Source: Nanosynbacter sp.
GTDB taxonomy: Bacteria; Patescibacteriota; Saccharimonadia; Saccharimonadales; Saccharimonadaceae
Reading direction: 5' to 3'
NCBI GenBank assembly: GCA_015257455.1
Contig: JABZKD010000001.1
Location: forward strand, 1-64,000
Length of the DNA: 64,000 nt
Part shown: positions 8,130 to 16,489 of the stretch, one piece after another
Numbering within the stretch: position 1 is the first letter of the stretch
How the letters are laid out: each line of letters starts with the position of its first letter
The notes under the pieces: model-generated
The model's input: only the letters and a program-made list of their open reading frames with translations
Database searches by the model: none
What the model was told of the DNA's origin: nothing
Program-made: the position numbers and the translations under genes

Positions 8130-8663
8130 ATGGCAGAAACTAATGAATCCGCAGTGCTTTATCAAATCAATCTCAAAAACCTGATTAAAGCTCTCAAATC
8201 ACCTTCTTATCTCAAACGTTTTATTAATTACAATAAGCATATTGTATTGTATTTTGTTTTCGGCGTCCTCACGACTGTCGTCAACCTTATTAGCTTCTAT
8301 ATCTTTGCCGAAATTCTCCAGATTGAAACCATTCCAGCCACCATCTGGGCCTGGGTCGTTGCCGTAGCTTTTGCTTTTATTACCAATCGTCTCTATGTTT
8401 TCGAAAGTACCGCCAAAACTCACGCCGCTATTCTCCGTGAAGCAATACTTTTTTTCATTGCGCGCCTAGTTACGCTTGGCATTGAAGTCTTTATTATGTG
8501 GCTCTCCGTCGATGTTTGCGGTCAAAATAAACTTATCTGGAAAGTTATCTGTAATATTATTGTCATTATCGTAAACTATACTCTCAGTAAAGCTGTCGTT
8601 TTCTCCAGTAGCCGTACTTCCAAACGTCTCGGAAAACGCCAAGATAAAAAGAATAATAATTAA
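8130..8663 (+). CDS. GtrA-like membrane protein
   Basis: GtrA proteins have four membrane helices and are thought to move polyprenyl-linked sugars across the membrane or to assist cell-wall glycosylation. The 177-residue protein shows the family pattern: a first helix starting FVFGVLTTVVNLISFYIF, then WVVAVAFAFITNRLYVF, and two further hydrophobic helices (about residues 105-125 and 135-155). A TATAAT box ends 6 nt before the ATG and there is no Shine-Dalgarno, so the mRNA is probably leaderless. It may belong functionally with the envelope polysaccharide genes from 10 kb onward. Confidence 0.88.
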   Translation: MAETNESAVLYQINLKNLIKALKSPSYLKRFINYNKHIVLYFVFGVLTTVVNLISFYIFAEILQIETIPATIWAWVVAVAFAFITNRLYVFESTAKTHAAILREAILFFIARLVTLGIEVFIMWLSVDVCGQNKLIWKVICNIIVIIVNYTLSKAVVFSSSRTSKRLGKRQDKKNNN

Positions 8664-8760
8664 ACACCTATATATTAAGCAAAAAAGAACAATAAATAAC
8701 CACCTCTTCATCTAAATAAGCGACCGAACAACCTCCGGCTTCACGAAGTGGCCATCCCGC

Positions 8761-8789
8761 TTGCCAAAACATCCAAAAAGATGTATAAT
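8761..8789 (+). promoter_or_regulatory. Promoter of the 113-aa gene
   Basis: TTGCCA at 8761-8766 and TATAAT at 8784-8789 are 17 bp apart. They are followed by a leader of about 37 nt that ends in AAGGAGGG. Confidence 0.7.
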
Positions 8790-8832
8790 ATAAAAATTGT
8801 TGGGCCCATTTCCATTTAAGGAGGGACTTATT

Positions 8833-9174
8833 ATGGAAAAAATTACACATAAGGATTTACCCTATCGTTCTTTAACCGCCACTGATAAGAAGTGCATGTT
8901 ACCTGGAATATTAGAATGTACGCCAGATGGTAGACTCACCTTCGGCCAAGTAAACGCCTTACATAGAGATGCAGCAACAGCTGAACGTTCATGGCGCATT
9001 AATGACCATAAGTCTAATCATCACTTTGATGAATGTTATAAAGAACACGATAAATATCCTAATTGCGATTACCAGAAAGCAGGCTATCATGAAGAGAAGG
9101 CCGAATGGTACGCCTATATGGCCGAACTACGCCATAAGCAATACAATGCTTTTATGGAACTCTTAAGAAATTAG
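8833..9174 (+). CDS. Hypothetical protein, 113 aa
   Basis: This polar protein is rich in His, Tyr, Lys and Glu (for example DHKSNHHFDECYKEHDKY) and has no signal peptide. I do not recognise it. The start at 8833 is fixed by TTAAGGAGGGACTTATT upstream; an in-frame codon at 8797 would lie between promoter and ribosome site. The gene is a single-gene unit with its own promoter and terminator. Three Cys and many His residues could bind metal, but no spaced motif is clear. Confidence 0.6.
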   Translation: MEKITHKDLPYRSLTATDKKCMLPGILECTPDGRLTFGQVNALHRDAATAERSWRINDHKSNHHFDECYKEHDKYPNCDYQKAGYHEEKAEWYAYMAELRHKQYNAFMELLRN

Positions 9175-9251
9175 CACTTTAAAGATTTTTGATTATTTAA
9201 TTCATTCAAAATATTAAAAAATTTCAACGTAAACCAATGCCCAACAAAAAC

Positions 9252-9276
9252 GGGAGCCAGCAGGCTCCCATTTTTT
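9252..9276 (+). terminator. Rho-independent terminator
   Basis: The 7-bp stem GGGAGCC/GGCTCCC with loop AGCA is followed by ATTTTTT, downstream of the 113-aa gene. Confidence 0.88.
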
Positions 9277-9303
9277 ATCCTTCATAAAAAACTTACTCTT
9301 CGG

Positions 9304-9332
9304 TTTGCGTTTTATGTTAAATCTGGTATAAT
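9304..9332 (+). promoter_or_regulatory. Promoter and hairpin leader of the 137-aa gene
   Basis: TTTGCG (9304-9309) and TATAAT (9327-9332) are 17 bp apart. The leader to 9391 contains a small hairpin GCGCC/GGCGT and then AAGGAGGG. Confidence 0.65.
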
Positions 9333-9391
9333 ATATAAGTCACGTATATGCGCCTATATTTTTGGCGTGCACATTAACAAGGAGGGTGTTT

Positions 9392-9805
9392 ATGTCAGAA
9401 AATTCTGAAATTGCCGTTTTGAAAGCCAATTACCGTGAGACTAATCGTAGTATTAAGGAGGCCAAAGCTAAACACGATTTAATTCGTGCCGAGTACGATG
9501 CTACTATTAAGCGTCACAGTGCCTTTTATGGGCCGATTGAGAGACTTAGAATTCAGCTTGCCGCTGAAAATCTCAAATCTAAGCCGCATAGAAACCTTAT
9601 CGCGACACTGAATCGTGAACTTGATAGCCTACTCAAAGAGCAGGGTATTGTAAAATCGGAAATCGAAAATCTTATGCGAAAGAAAAATCGTGCTTTTAGT
9701 GAAATTCAAACTCAGAGAACTAAATTGAAAAAGTTAGATGAAAAAATTCGTTCCAAAAGCGGTGATTTAGAGCCATACAAAAAGCCGCGCAAATTTAATT
9801 TTTAG
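9392..9805 (+). CDS. Coiled-coil hypothetical protein, 137 aa
   Basis: This almost entirely helical, Lys/Glu/Arg-rich protein has coiled-coil heptads over most of its length (residues about 5-50 and 65-125) and a basic tail YKKPRKFNF. I do not recognise a family, and neither a signal peptide nor a membrane segment is present. The start at 9392 follows AAGGAGGGTGTTT; the longer in-frame version from 9362 begins inside the leader hairpin. It has its own promoter and a terminator about 80 bp after the stop. The protein could be a scaffold or nucleoid-type protein, but nothing in the context decides this. Confidence 0.55.
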   Translation: MSENSEIAVLKANYRETNRSIKEAKAKHDLIRAEYDATIKRHSAFYGPIERLRIQLAAENLKSKPHRNLIATLNRELDSLLKEQGIVKSEIENLMRKKNRAFSEIQTQRTKLKKLDEKIRSKSGDLEPYKKPRKFNF

Positions 9806-9886
9806 GGGGGGTATTATGCCGCAAAATTTTGCAACTAATGAAAAAATAATCATAAAAACTGACTAATCGCCCAATTTAAATATTCT

Positions 9887-9918
9887 AAGAACCGGAGTCT
9901 TCTTCGGTTCTTTTTTTG
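9887..9918 (+). terminator. Rho-independent terminator
   Basis: The stem AAGAACCG (9887-9894) / CGGTTCTT (9905-9912), with the inner bases GAG/CTT also able to pair, is followed by T residues. Confidence 0.85.
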
Positions 9919-9931
9919 AATAAAATCTCAC

Positions 9932-10032
9932 AAAAACAAGGAACCTTGGCCATTTCTAAAACTATCAAACCTAAAACCCTATATAAAAACAAGGGCAGTA
10001 GATTTTTTAAAACTATCAAGCCAAGACCCTAT
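9932..10032 (+). repeat. Imperfect 51-53 bp tandem duplication
   Basis: AAAAACAAGG occurs at 9932-9941 and 9985-9994. AAAACTATCAA followed by an ACCCTAT segment occurs at 9958-9982 and 10009-10032. Together they form one diverged tandem duplication in the gap before the polysaccharide locus. Its function is unknown. Confidence 0.6.
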
Positions 10033-10064
10033 TTGCTTTAATATATTTTCTATCTGTTATTAAG

Positions 10065-10093
10065 TTGACTCTATCTAGAAAAAGTTATAGAAT
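10065..10093 (+). promoter_or_regulatory. Promoter of the polysaccharide gene cluster
   Basis: TTGACT (10065-10070) and TAGAAT (10088-10093) are separated by 17 bp, about 80 bp before the first glycosyltransferase start. The rest of the 9806-10175 gap holds only a terminator and a short duplication. Confidence 0.65.
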
Positions 10094-10175
10094 ATTAACT
10101 AATTAACAATGAAAACTACAAGGTTGAGATTTGTGGTTTTATGTAAAAAATAACGGAAAGGCCCAGACTCACAAG

Positions 10176-12323
10176 ATGAGCCAAACAGAAAAATCCAAAA
10201 AACCAGTTATTGTTGCCCAAATTATGGGCAAGTGGATTGGCGGCGGCGTCGAATCTGTCATCATGAACTACTATCGCCATCTTGATCGCACCAAGGTGCA
10301 ATTTGATTTTATCTGTGACGAAGATTCTACCCGTATTCCGTATGACGAAATCAAAAAACTCGGTGGCCGCGTTTTCCTGGTGCCAAAATATCAAAAACTA
10401 CCTCAGTATCTCGAAGCTCTCGAAGATCTATTTTGCAAAAATCAATACCGCATCGTACACTCTAACATAAATACTCTCTCCATTTTTCCACTTTATGCCG
10501 CAAAAAAAGCTGGCGTACCAGTTCGCATTTCACACAGTCATTCCACCAGTAATGCTCGCGAATGGAAACGCAATATTATCAAAAATATTTTGCGCCCATT
10601 TAGTAAAAAATACGCCACGGATTATTTTGCCTGCTCCGAACTAGCTGGCCGCTATCTCTTTGGCAATAAAACTTTTGATCGCGGCGAAGTCAAAATCATC
10701 CATAACGCCATCGATCTCGATAAATTCAAGTTCGACCCCGAAGCTCGCAAGAAACTTCGCAAAGAACTAAATATTGACGAAAAAACTATCGTTATTGGAC
10801 ACGTCGGACGTTTCGTTCAAACCAAAAATCATCAGTTTCTTATCTATGTGTTCAAAAAATACCATAACAAAAATCCGAACACTAAGCTTCTCTTTATCGG
10901 TACCGGCCCACTCGAAGAAAAAATCAAGGCCAAAGTCAAAAAACTAAATCTAACAGATTCAGTCTTATTCCTAGGTCAACGTGAAGACATCAACAAGCTT
11001 TATTCCGTGATGGATGTTTTCTGTTTGCCAAGCCTATATGAAGGTCTACCGGTAGCAGGTATTGAGGCGCAAGCAGCGGGATTACCATGCGTCTATTCAG
11101 ACAAAGTTACCATCGAAGCAGACGCAGCCAATAACGCATATTATGCTTCAATAAAAAATATCTATTCCTATCTTCAGACACTAGAACATGCTATAGCGAA
11201 CAGAGTAAAAAATCGTAATAATATTAAATTTTCAAAGCACTTCCAAATTGGTTCAAATGTTAATATATTAGAAAGTTTTTACCAACAGCCATTACGTGTA
11301 ATGCACTTAATTAGCACCGATGTATTTTCGGGAGCTGAAAATGTAGCATGCCAAATCATTAATCTATTCAAAAACAATCAAGAATACATCATGACGTATT
11401 GTACTGTAATTGGCAAAAATGAAGAAGCTTTGAAATGTAGAGACATTAACACCACAGAATTAGATAGATTTAATCTAAAATCTATCAAAAAAGCCTATTC
11501 ATCTTTTAAGCCAAACATTATCCAGGCTCACGACCCAAAAGCAACTATCGCCGCAGTTCTTACCAACAAAAAACAGAACATTATTTCGCACATACATTCA
11601 AATCATCGATACATGAGAAAAATAACCCTAAAATCTCTAATCTATCATTTTTATATCGAAAAACATATTACAGGAATAATTTGGGTGTCAAATTCAGCAA
11701 AAGACGAATATGTTTTTGCAAAAAATATACCAAAAACATTACCGTCATACGTCATTCAAAATGTAGTAGACGGCAATCAACTAAAATCCATTGCTAAAAC
11801 TGACAAAAACAACTATAACTTTGATATTATTTTTCTCGGCAGATTAGAAGATGTAAAAGATCCACTACGCTTCATAAGATTAATTGGAAAAATAAGACAC
11901 CATCAAGAAATAAAAGTTGCTATGGTTGGAGATGGCTCATTACGTAATCAAGTAGAAGAAGAGATAAACAAGCTTTCACTGAATAAAAATATTATATTAT
12001 TTGGCAATCAAATTAACCCTTATAAAATACTCTTAAATTCTAAGATTTTAGTGATTACTTCAAAATACGAAGGAATGCCAATGAATGCCCTAGAAGCAAT
12101 TGCTTGCAATATTCCAGTCGTGTCCACACCAGTAGATGGACTCTTAGATATCATCGATAAGAACTATCTCTTCTCTAGTGACTTAGAGTTTGAAGAAATA
12201 ATTATTGGACTATTGAAAAATACAGATAAAATAAACAACTATAAAGAAAAATTAAAATTAATAGACTCAACTATGAATAATATTACTAGCTATAAAATTA
12301 ACATAGAAAAATTATATAATTAA
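10176..12323 (+). CDS. Double GT4-type glycosyltransferase
   Basis: This 715-residue protein consists of two GT-B (family GT4-like) glycosyltransferase modules in tandem. Module 1 (about residues 10-380) has GGGVESVIMNYYRHLD near the nucleotide-sugar fold start, SHSHSTSNAREW, the C-domain start IGHVGRFVQTKNHQ and the donor-site motif SLYEGLPVAGIEAQAAGLP. Module 2 (about 385-715) repeats this with STDVFSGAENVA, IFLGRLEDVKDPLR and SKYEGMPMNALEAIACNIP. It probably adds two sugars to a lipid-linked envelope glycan. The start at 10176 is preferred over a TTG at 10131. Codon usage changes from genome-like to strongly A+T-rich at about 11.1 kb, inside the gene. Confidence 0.88.
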   Translation: MSQTEKSKKPVIVAQIMGKWIGGGVESVIMNYYRHLDRTKVQFDFICDEDSTRIPYDEIKKLGGRVFLVPKYQKLPQYLEALEDLFCKNQYRIVHSNINTLSIFPLYAAKKAGVPVRISHSHSTSNAREWKRNIIKNILRPFSKKYATDYFACSELAGRYLFGNKTFDRGEVKIIHNAIDLDKFKFDPEARKKLRKELNIDEKTIVIGHVGRFVQTKNHQFLIYVFKKYHNKNPNTKLLFIGTGPLEEKIKAKVKKLNLTDSVLFLGQREDINKLYSVMDVFCLPSLYEGLPVAGIEAQAAGLPCVYSDKVTIEADAANNAYYASIKNIYSYLQTLEHAIANRVKNRNNIKFSKHFQIGSNVNILESFYQQPLRVMHLISTDVFSGAENVACQIINLFKNNQEYIMTYCTVIGKNEEALKCRDINTTELDRFNLKSIKKAYSSFKPNIIQAHDPKATIAAVLTNKKQNIISHIHSNHRYMRKITLKSLIYHFYIEKHITGIIWVSNSAKDEYVFAKNIPKTLPSYVIQNVVDGNQLKSIAKTDKNNYNFDIIFLGRLEDVKDPLRFIRLIGKIRHHQEIKVAMVGDGSLRNQVEEEINKLSLNKNIILFGNQINPYKILLNSKILVITSKYEGMPMNALEAIACNIPVVSTPVDGLLDIIDKNYLFSSDLEFEEIIIGLLKNTDKINNYKEKLKLIDSTMNNITSYKINIEKLYN

Positions 12324-12324
12324 A

Positions 12325-13440
12325 ATGAATCTTAAAAGAACCGAAGAACAAAATATTGGTAAAACACTATATTTTATAGGTCTGTTATTTTTACAAGCAT
12401 CACACACATGTGCGAATATTGTTTTCCTATCCGGATACTTACCGATAATAAAGCTACTGGGTATTTTGGTACTTATCTGTTATTTTGTTATAAATTTAAA
12501 ATATAAAAAATTAAATAAAAGCAAGTTATCTTTATTGTTTCTTGTAGCCATAAGTGGATTAATGAGCTATTATTTAACCACGGATACAACAATAATTGAA
12601 TTGGTCTTAGTAGTGATAGCCTCAATAGGATTAGACTTTAACAAAATAATAGAAAAAGATTTTAAAGTAAAATTATTAATACTTATACTTGTTGTATCGT
12701 GCTATTATTTAGGGTATACCTCATCAAGTTTTACTGTCTTCAGAAATGGAGAATTAAGAAATTCATTCGGCTTCTATCATCCAAATATTTTTGGATTGTA
12801 TATAATGATACTATTTTTAGAATATATTTATTTAAAAAAAATCAAGAACATCAAACTCATCCTAATCACTATAATTTTAGCATTCTCTATAAATTCTTCA
12901 ACAAATTCAAGAAGCGCAGTTTTTGGAATAATTGGAGCTACATTGCTTTTATGCTGCGACGGAATTACAAAAAAAATATTATCTACAAAAATAATATCAT
13001 TCATTTTGAAAAATTTATACATAATATTATTGATATTATCCGTAGGGCTAACGCTGCTATACATTAATAACAATGAAATAGCGATATGGATTAACGAAGT
13101 ATTGTCGGAAAGGTTATTTTTGCAGGCAGAATTTCTAGAAAAATATAAAGTGAGTTTCTTTGGAAATGCAATAGATTACACCAAAACCTTAGATAATGGA
13201 TATATAAGGTATTTATTAAATTACGGGATTTTTGCAACTATACTATTTACCGTCATAAGTTATAGCAATATTAAAAAAAGCATAGACAACAAAAACATAT
13301 ACATGACAACCTACATGTTAATATTCTTGATATATATGATGAGTGAACAATCAGTGTTTTATATATATTTCAATGTATTCCTCCTATATACTTTTGCAGA
13401 TCACCACAATAAAGATAAGCGGATACAGAACGATGCCTAA
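12325..13440 (+). CDS. Wzy-like polysaccharide polymerase
   Basis: This 371-residue polytopic membrane protein has about ten hydrophobic segments and a larger loop containing RNSFGFYHPNIFGLYIM, a pattern typical of O-antigen and exopolysaccharide polymerases, followed by NSSTNSRSAVFGIIGA. Enzymes of this kind join lipid-linked repeat units on the outer face of the membrane. The gene starts 1 bp after the glycosyltransferase stop with no strong ribosome site, and its end overlaps the next gene by 8 bp, so it is translationally coupled. It is very A+T-rich. The family assignment rests on topology and context, since Wzy sequences are poorly conserved. Confidence 0.75.
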   Translation: MNLKRTEEQNIGKTLYFIGLLFLQASHTCANIVFLSGYLPIIKLLGILVLICYFVINLKYKKLNKSKLSLLFLVAISGLMSYYLTTDTTIIELVLVVIASIGLDFNKIIEKDFKVKLLILILVVSCYYLGYTSSSFTVFRNGELRNSFGFYHPNIFGLYIMILFLEYIYLKKIKNIKLILITIILAFSINSSTNSRSAVFGIIGATLLLCCDGITKKILSTKIISFILKNLYIILLILSVGLTLLYINNNEIAIWINEVLSERLFLQAEFLEKYKVSFFGNAIDYTKTLDNGYIRYLLNYGIFATILFTVISYSNIKKSIDNKNIYMTTYMLIFLIYMMSEQSVFYIYFNVFLLYTFADHHNKDKRIQNDA

Positions 13441-14389
13441 AATATCCATTATCATTCCAGCATACAACGCGGAAAAATACATCAATGAATGTATTGATTC
13501 GATTTTGAAAAATAGTCAAAAATCGCTTAATCAAACCGAAATCATCGTGATCAATGATGGTTCTACTGATCATACCCTAAAGAAACTTGAAAAGTATAAA
13601 GAATACAAAAACATTCATATTTATACCACAAAAAATCAGGGAGTTTCCGCTGCGCGTAATTACGGAATCAAGCTAGCAAAAGGAAACTGGATTACTTTTA
13701 TTGATGCGGACGATAAGGTGACTGAAGGTTTTATTGACGAACATATTAATAAACTAAAAGACAATACATTACTAAAAACAAAAATTTTAACCAACGAGAA
13801 TACAAGTCCTATTAATAAAATTAAAGCTGCTTCCATTCAACAGCTTTTATCAAAAATAAACTATGGGGAAATACCGGCTTTTATTTTTTCGTACTTCTAT
13901 AAAAAAGACACTATAAAACATATACATTTTAATGAAAGTATCCACTTCATGGAAGACTCGCTGTTTTTAATTGAGTATCTAAAAAAGACGGATGAAATTC
14001 AATGTCTGGAAACAAATCAAACACCTTATTTATACAATAATAATCAAGATTCAGCATCAAATAGCTCAGGAAATGCAGTGAGAAATATTTTAGATGCTGA
14101 ACAAGTTTTCTTATTAAGATTCAATAATCAAGGCATCGATAAACTAAAGACGCAATCGTATAAATTTAAAATCTATGAAAATCAAATATCAAAAATTCAA
14201 AAACGCATTGATTTTACTAATCTAAAAAACAACAAAGATATTTTGTTGCTATTTCAAAGAGAAATACAAGGCAAAAACACTAAATTATTTTGGAAAATAT
14301 ATTTTACATTGATCACAAAAATACCATACGCCTGTTTCGTCTTATATAAAATAACTCGAAATCTACTAAAAGGACTAAAACATGCCTAA
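13433..14389 (+). CDS. GT2 family glycosyltransferase (copy 1)
   Basis: This GT-A fold enzyme of family 2 would transfer a sugar from a nucleotide donor to the growing repeat unit. In its 318 residues the N-terminal part shows ISIIIPAYNAEKYINECIDS, VINDGST, the NQGVSAARNYGI helix and the metal-binding WITFIDADD (DXD-like). The ATG at 13433 lies 8 bp inside the polymerase gene; a longer frame from 13343 would lie within that gene and is rejected. The first 295 bp are almost identical to the next gene, with only about a dozen mismatches and a 147-bp identical run, after which the two proteins diverge fully. Confidence 0.92.
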   Translation: MPKISIIIPAYNAEKYINECIDSILKNSQKSLNQTEIIVINDGSTDHTLKKLEKYKEYKNIHIYTTKNQGVSAARNYGIKLAKGNWITFIDADDKVTEGFIDEHINKLKDNTLLKTKILTNENTSPINKIKAASIQQLLSKINYGEIPAFIFSYFYKKDTIKHIHFNESIHFMEDSLFLIEYLKKTDEIQCLETNQTPYLYNNNQDSASNSSGNAVRNILDAEQVFLLRFNNQGIDKLKTQSYKFKIYENQISKIQKRIDFTNLKNNKDILLLFQREIQGKNTKLFWKIYFTLITKIPYACFVLYKITRNLLKGLKHA

Positions 14390-15353
14390 ACTATCTATTA
14401 TCATTCCAGCATACAACGCGGAAAAATACATCAATGAATGTATTGATTCTATTTTAAGAAATAGTCAAAATTCGCTTAATCAAACCGAAATCATCGTAAT
14501 CAATGATGGCTCTACTGATAATACTCTAGAGAAACTTGAAAAGTATAAAGAATACAAAAACATTCATATTTATACCACAAAAAATCAGGGAGTTTCCGCT
14601 GCGCGTAATTACGGAATCAAGCTAGCAAAAGGAAACTGGATTACTTTTATTGATGCGGACGATAAGGTGACTGAAGATTTTATTGATGTATGTAAATTAC
14701 AAATATGCGAAGAGACATCACTCGTTATACTAAACAAACAAAATAAACTACTTCTGACTAAAGAAGAATTAATTAAAAAAACTCTCTCTACAGAAAATTT
14801 TCTTGCCGCACCTTTTCTTAAACTGTATTCAACTAAATTCTTAGAACAAGAACAAATTTTATTTGATTCCAGAGTAATCATTGGAGAAGATCTATTATTT
14901 AACCTATCAGTCATACTTAAAAGTAGAAAAATCGAATATGAAGATATAAAATACTATCTTTATAGACAAAATAATACTTCAGCCACAAAAACTTTTAATC
15001 CAAAGCTAATTGAATCGGATAAAAATTTCTATAGACACTTAGCTAAATTATTTGAAACTCAAAAAAATAACCAGAAATTTTATGACCAACTAATAGATTG
15101 CGAAAAAACAAAAGCTATACTATCATTAATTACAAGAATCTCTTTCATAGATAATTTTAATAAAGCAAAGACCCAATATCAAAATATTGACATTAACTTC
15201 TATAGACCAAAATATCAATATTTAAATATAATACAAAAAATAATTCTAAGCTTAATGTTAAATAAGCATTATTTAACACTTTTTATAATTACAAAATTTA
15301 GAACATCAATCGGAAAAATAAGAAACAAAGGAGAAAGGTTTATTGAATTATGA
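14382..15353 (+). CDS. GT2 family glycosyltransferase (copy 2)
   Basis: This 323-residue second family-2 enzyme has the same N-terminal catalytic half as its neighbour (LSIIIPAYNAEKYINECIDS, VINDGSTDN, WITFIDADDK) and an unrelated C-terminal half. That half carries VIIGEDLLFNLSVILKS, corresponding to the usual ED motif of the catalytic base. The C-terminal halves probably set acceptor specificity, so the pair likely adds two different linkages. It overlaps copy 1 by 8 bp and the next gene by 4 bp (ATGA). The near-identity of the 5' ends points to recent duplication or gene conversion. Confidence 0.92.
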   Translation: MPKLSIIIPAYNAEKYINECIDSILRNSQNSLNQTEIIVINDGSTDNTLEKLEKYKEYKNIHIYTTKNQGVSAARNYGIKLAKGNWITFIDADDKVTEDFIDVCKLQICEETSLVILNKQNKLLLTKEELIKKTLSTENFLAAPFLKLYSTKFLEQEQILFDSRVIIGEDLLFNLSVILKSRKIEYEDIKYYLYRQNNTSATKTFNPKLIESDKNFYRHLAKLFETQKNNQKFYDQLIDCEKTKAILSLITRISFIDNFNKAKTQYQNIDINFYRPKYQYLNIIQKIILSLMLNKHYLTLFIITKFRTSIGKIRNKGERFIEL

Positions 15354-16483
15354 AAAATAACAAAGTAGGAATTATTACGTTCCACAATTCAAACAACTGT
15401 GGATCGATGTTAGAATCTTTTGCTATGAATAAAATCGTAAATTCAATTGGCTATAATTCAGAAATAATCAATTATAGTTCAAAAGGACAATTGCAGCTCT
15501 ACAAATCACTGTTTCCATGGAATAGTCTAAAAAATATTATAAAGAATATTGTCCTCCTGCCGCATAAAAGCAAATTAGATACAAACAATAAAAAATATCA
15601 AGAATTTAAACAAAAATATATGAGTTTAAGTTCAAACAAAATCCAGACAGAAGAACAAATTAAAGAACTAAACTACAGTGCCTTTATCGCTGGAAGTGAT
15701 CAAATCTGGAACGTAACAATTGAAGATTATAATGATGTTTATTTTTTACCATGGGTAAAAAATACACTAAAAATTGCCTATGCTCCAAGTTTTGGAGCTA
15801 AAAATCCATCTAAATATGATTCAAAAAGAATCAAGACTTATAAAAAGTTCTTACAAGATTTTGATTTTCTATCTATAAGAGAAAACAATGGTCAAAAATG
15901 GATCAAAGAAATTAGCGGAAGAGATGCTGAAGTTGTACCTGATCCCACCTTACTACTTCCGATTGAAGAATATAATAAATTAGAGCGTACCGACATAAAT
16001 CTTCCTGAGCAGTATATTTTCTTCTATAGCCCCGGATTCGATCTAGATATTTGTGATTTTGTCAAGAAAGTTAGTAAAAAATATAACCTCCCAGTGATTA
16101 CATGGAGCGCAAAACCATACTACGTGAAAGGAGTCCAAAGGTATGGATTTGAATTACCAGACTACGAAGATCCATCCACATATCTGACATTAATTAAAAA
16201 TGCTACACTAGTATTTACCACGTCCTTCCATGGCACAATCTTTTCCAGCCTTTATCGTAAAAAATTCTTTGTCCTCAAAAATGGCGGAATGTACGGAACT
16301 GATGATCGCGTAATTACACTCGTTGATAAACTAAAGCTGAATAAACATCTCATTGAATATAAATTCAACAAAGAGTTTGATTACTTAAGAGAACCAGATT
16401 ATTCTGATTTCGAAAAAGCCTTAAAAATCGAAAAAGAAAAATCTTTAAAGTTTCTTGAGAGCAGCCTATCGAAAATTAAATAA
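15350..16483 (+). CDS. Polysaccharide pyruvyl transferase family protein
   Basis: Members of this family (CsaB/WcaK type) add pyruvate ketals to sugars in surface glycans, and some act as unusual glycosyltransferases. The 377-residue protein starts VGIITFHNSNNCGSMLESFA, has AGSDQIWNVTIEDYNDVYFL, the Rossmann-like second half with VVPDPTLLLP, and the late motif TTSFHGTIFSSLYRKKFFVL. All are typical family landmarks. It overlaps the upstream GT2 gene by 4 bp and is followed by the flippase after 6 bp. The exact reaction cannot be read from sequence alone. Confidence 0.88.
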   Translation: MKNNKVGIITFHNSNNCGSMLESFAMNKIVNSIGYNSEIINYSSKGQLQLYKSLFPWNSLKNIIKNIVLLPHKSKLDTNNKKYQEFKQKYMSLSSNKIQTEEQIKELNYSAFIAGSDQIWNVTIEDYNDVYFLPWVKNTLKIAYAPSFGAKNPSKYDSKRIKTYKKFLQDFDFLSIRENNGQKWIKEISGRDAEVVPDPTLLLPIEEYNKLERTDINLPEQYIFFYSPGFDLDICDFVKKVSKKYNLPVITWSAKPYYVKGVQRYGFELPDYEDPSTYLTLIKNATLVFTTSFHGTIFSSLYRKKFFVLKNGGMYGTDDRVITLVDKLKLNKHLIEYKFNKEFDYLREPDYSDFEKALKIEKEKSLKFLESSLSKIK

Positions 16484-16489
16484 ATTAAA

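Noticed and set aside
9932..10032. Possible CRISPR or iteron repeats
   Set aside because: Only two imperfect copies exist, with matching intervening sequence, so it is a simple tandem duplication.
10131..10175. TTG start 45 bp upstream of the double glycosyltransferase
   Set aside because: The fold begins shortly after the ATG at 10176, and the TTG has no suitable ribosome site.
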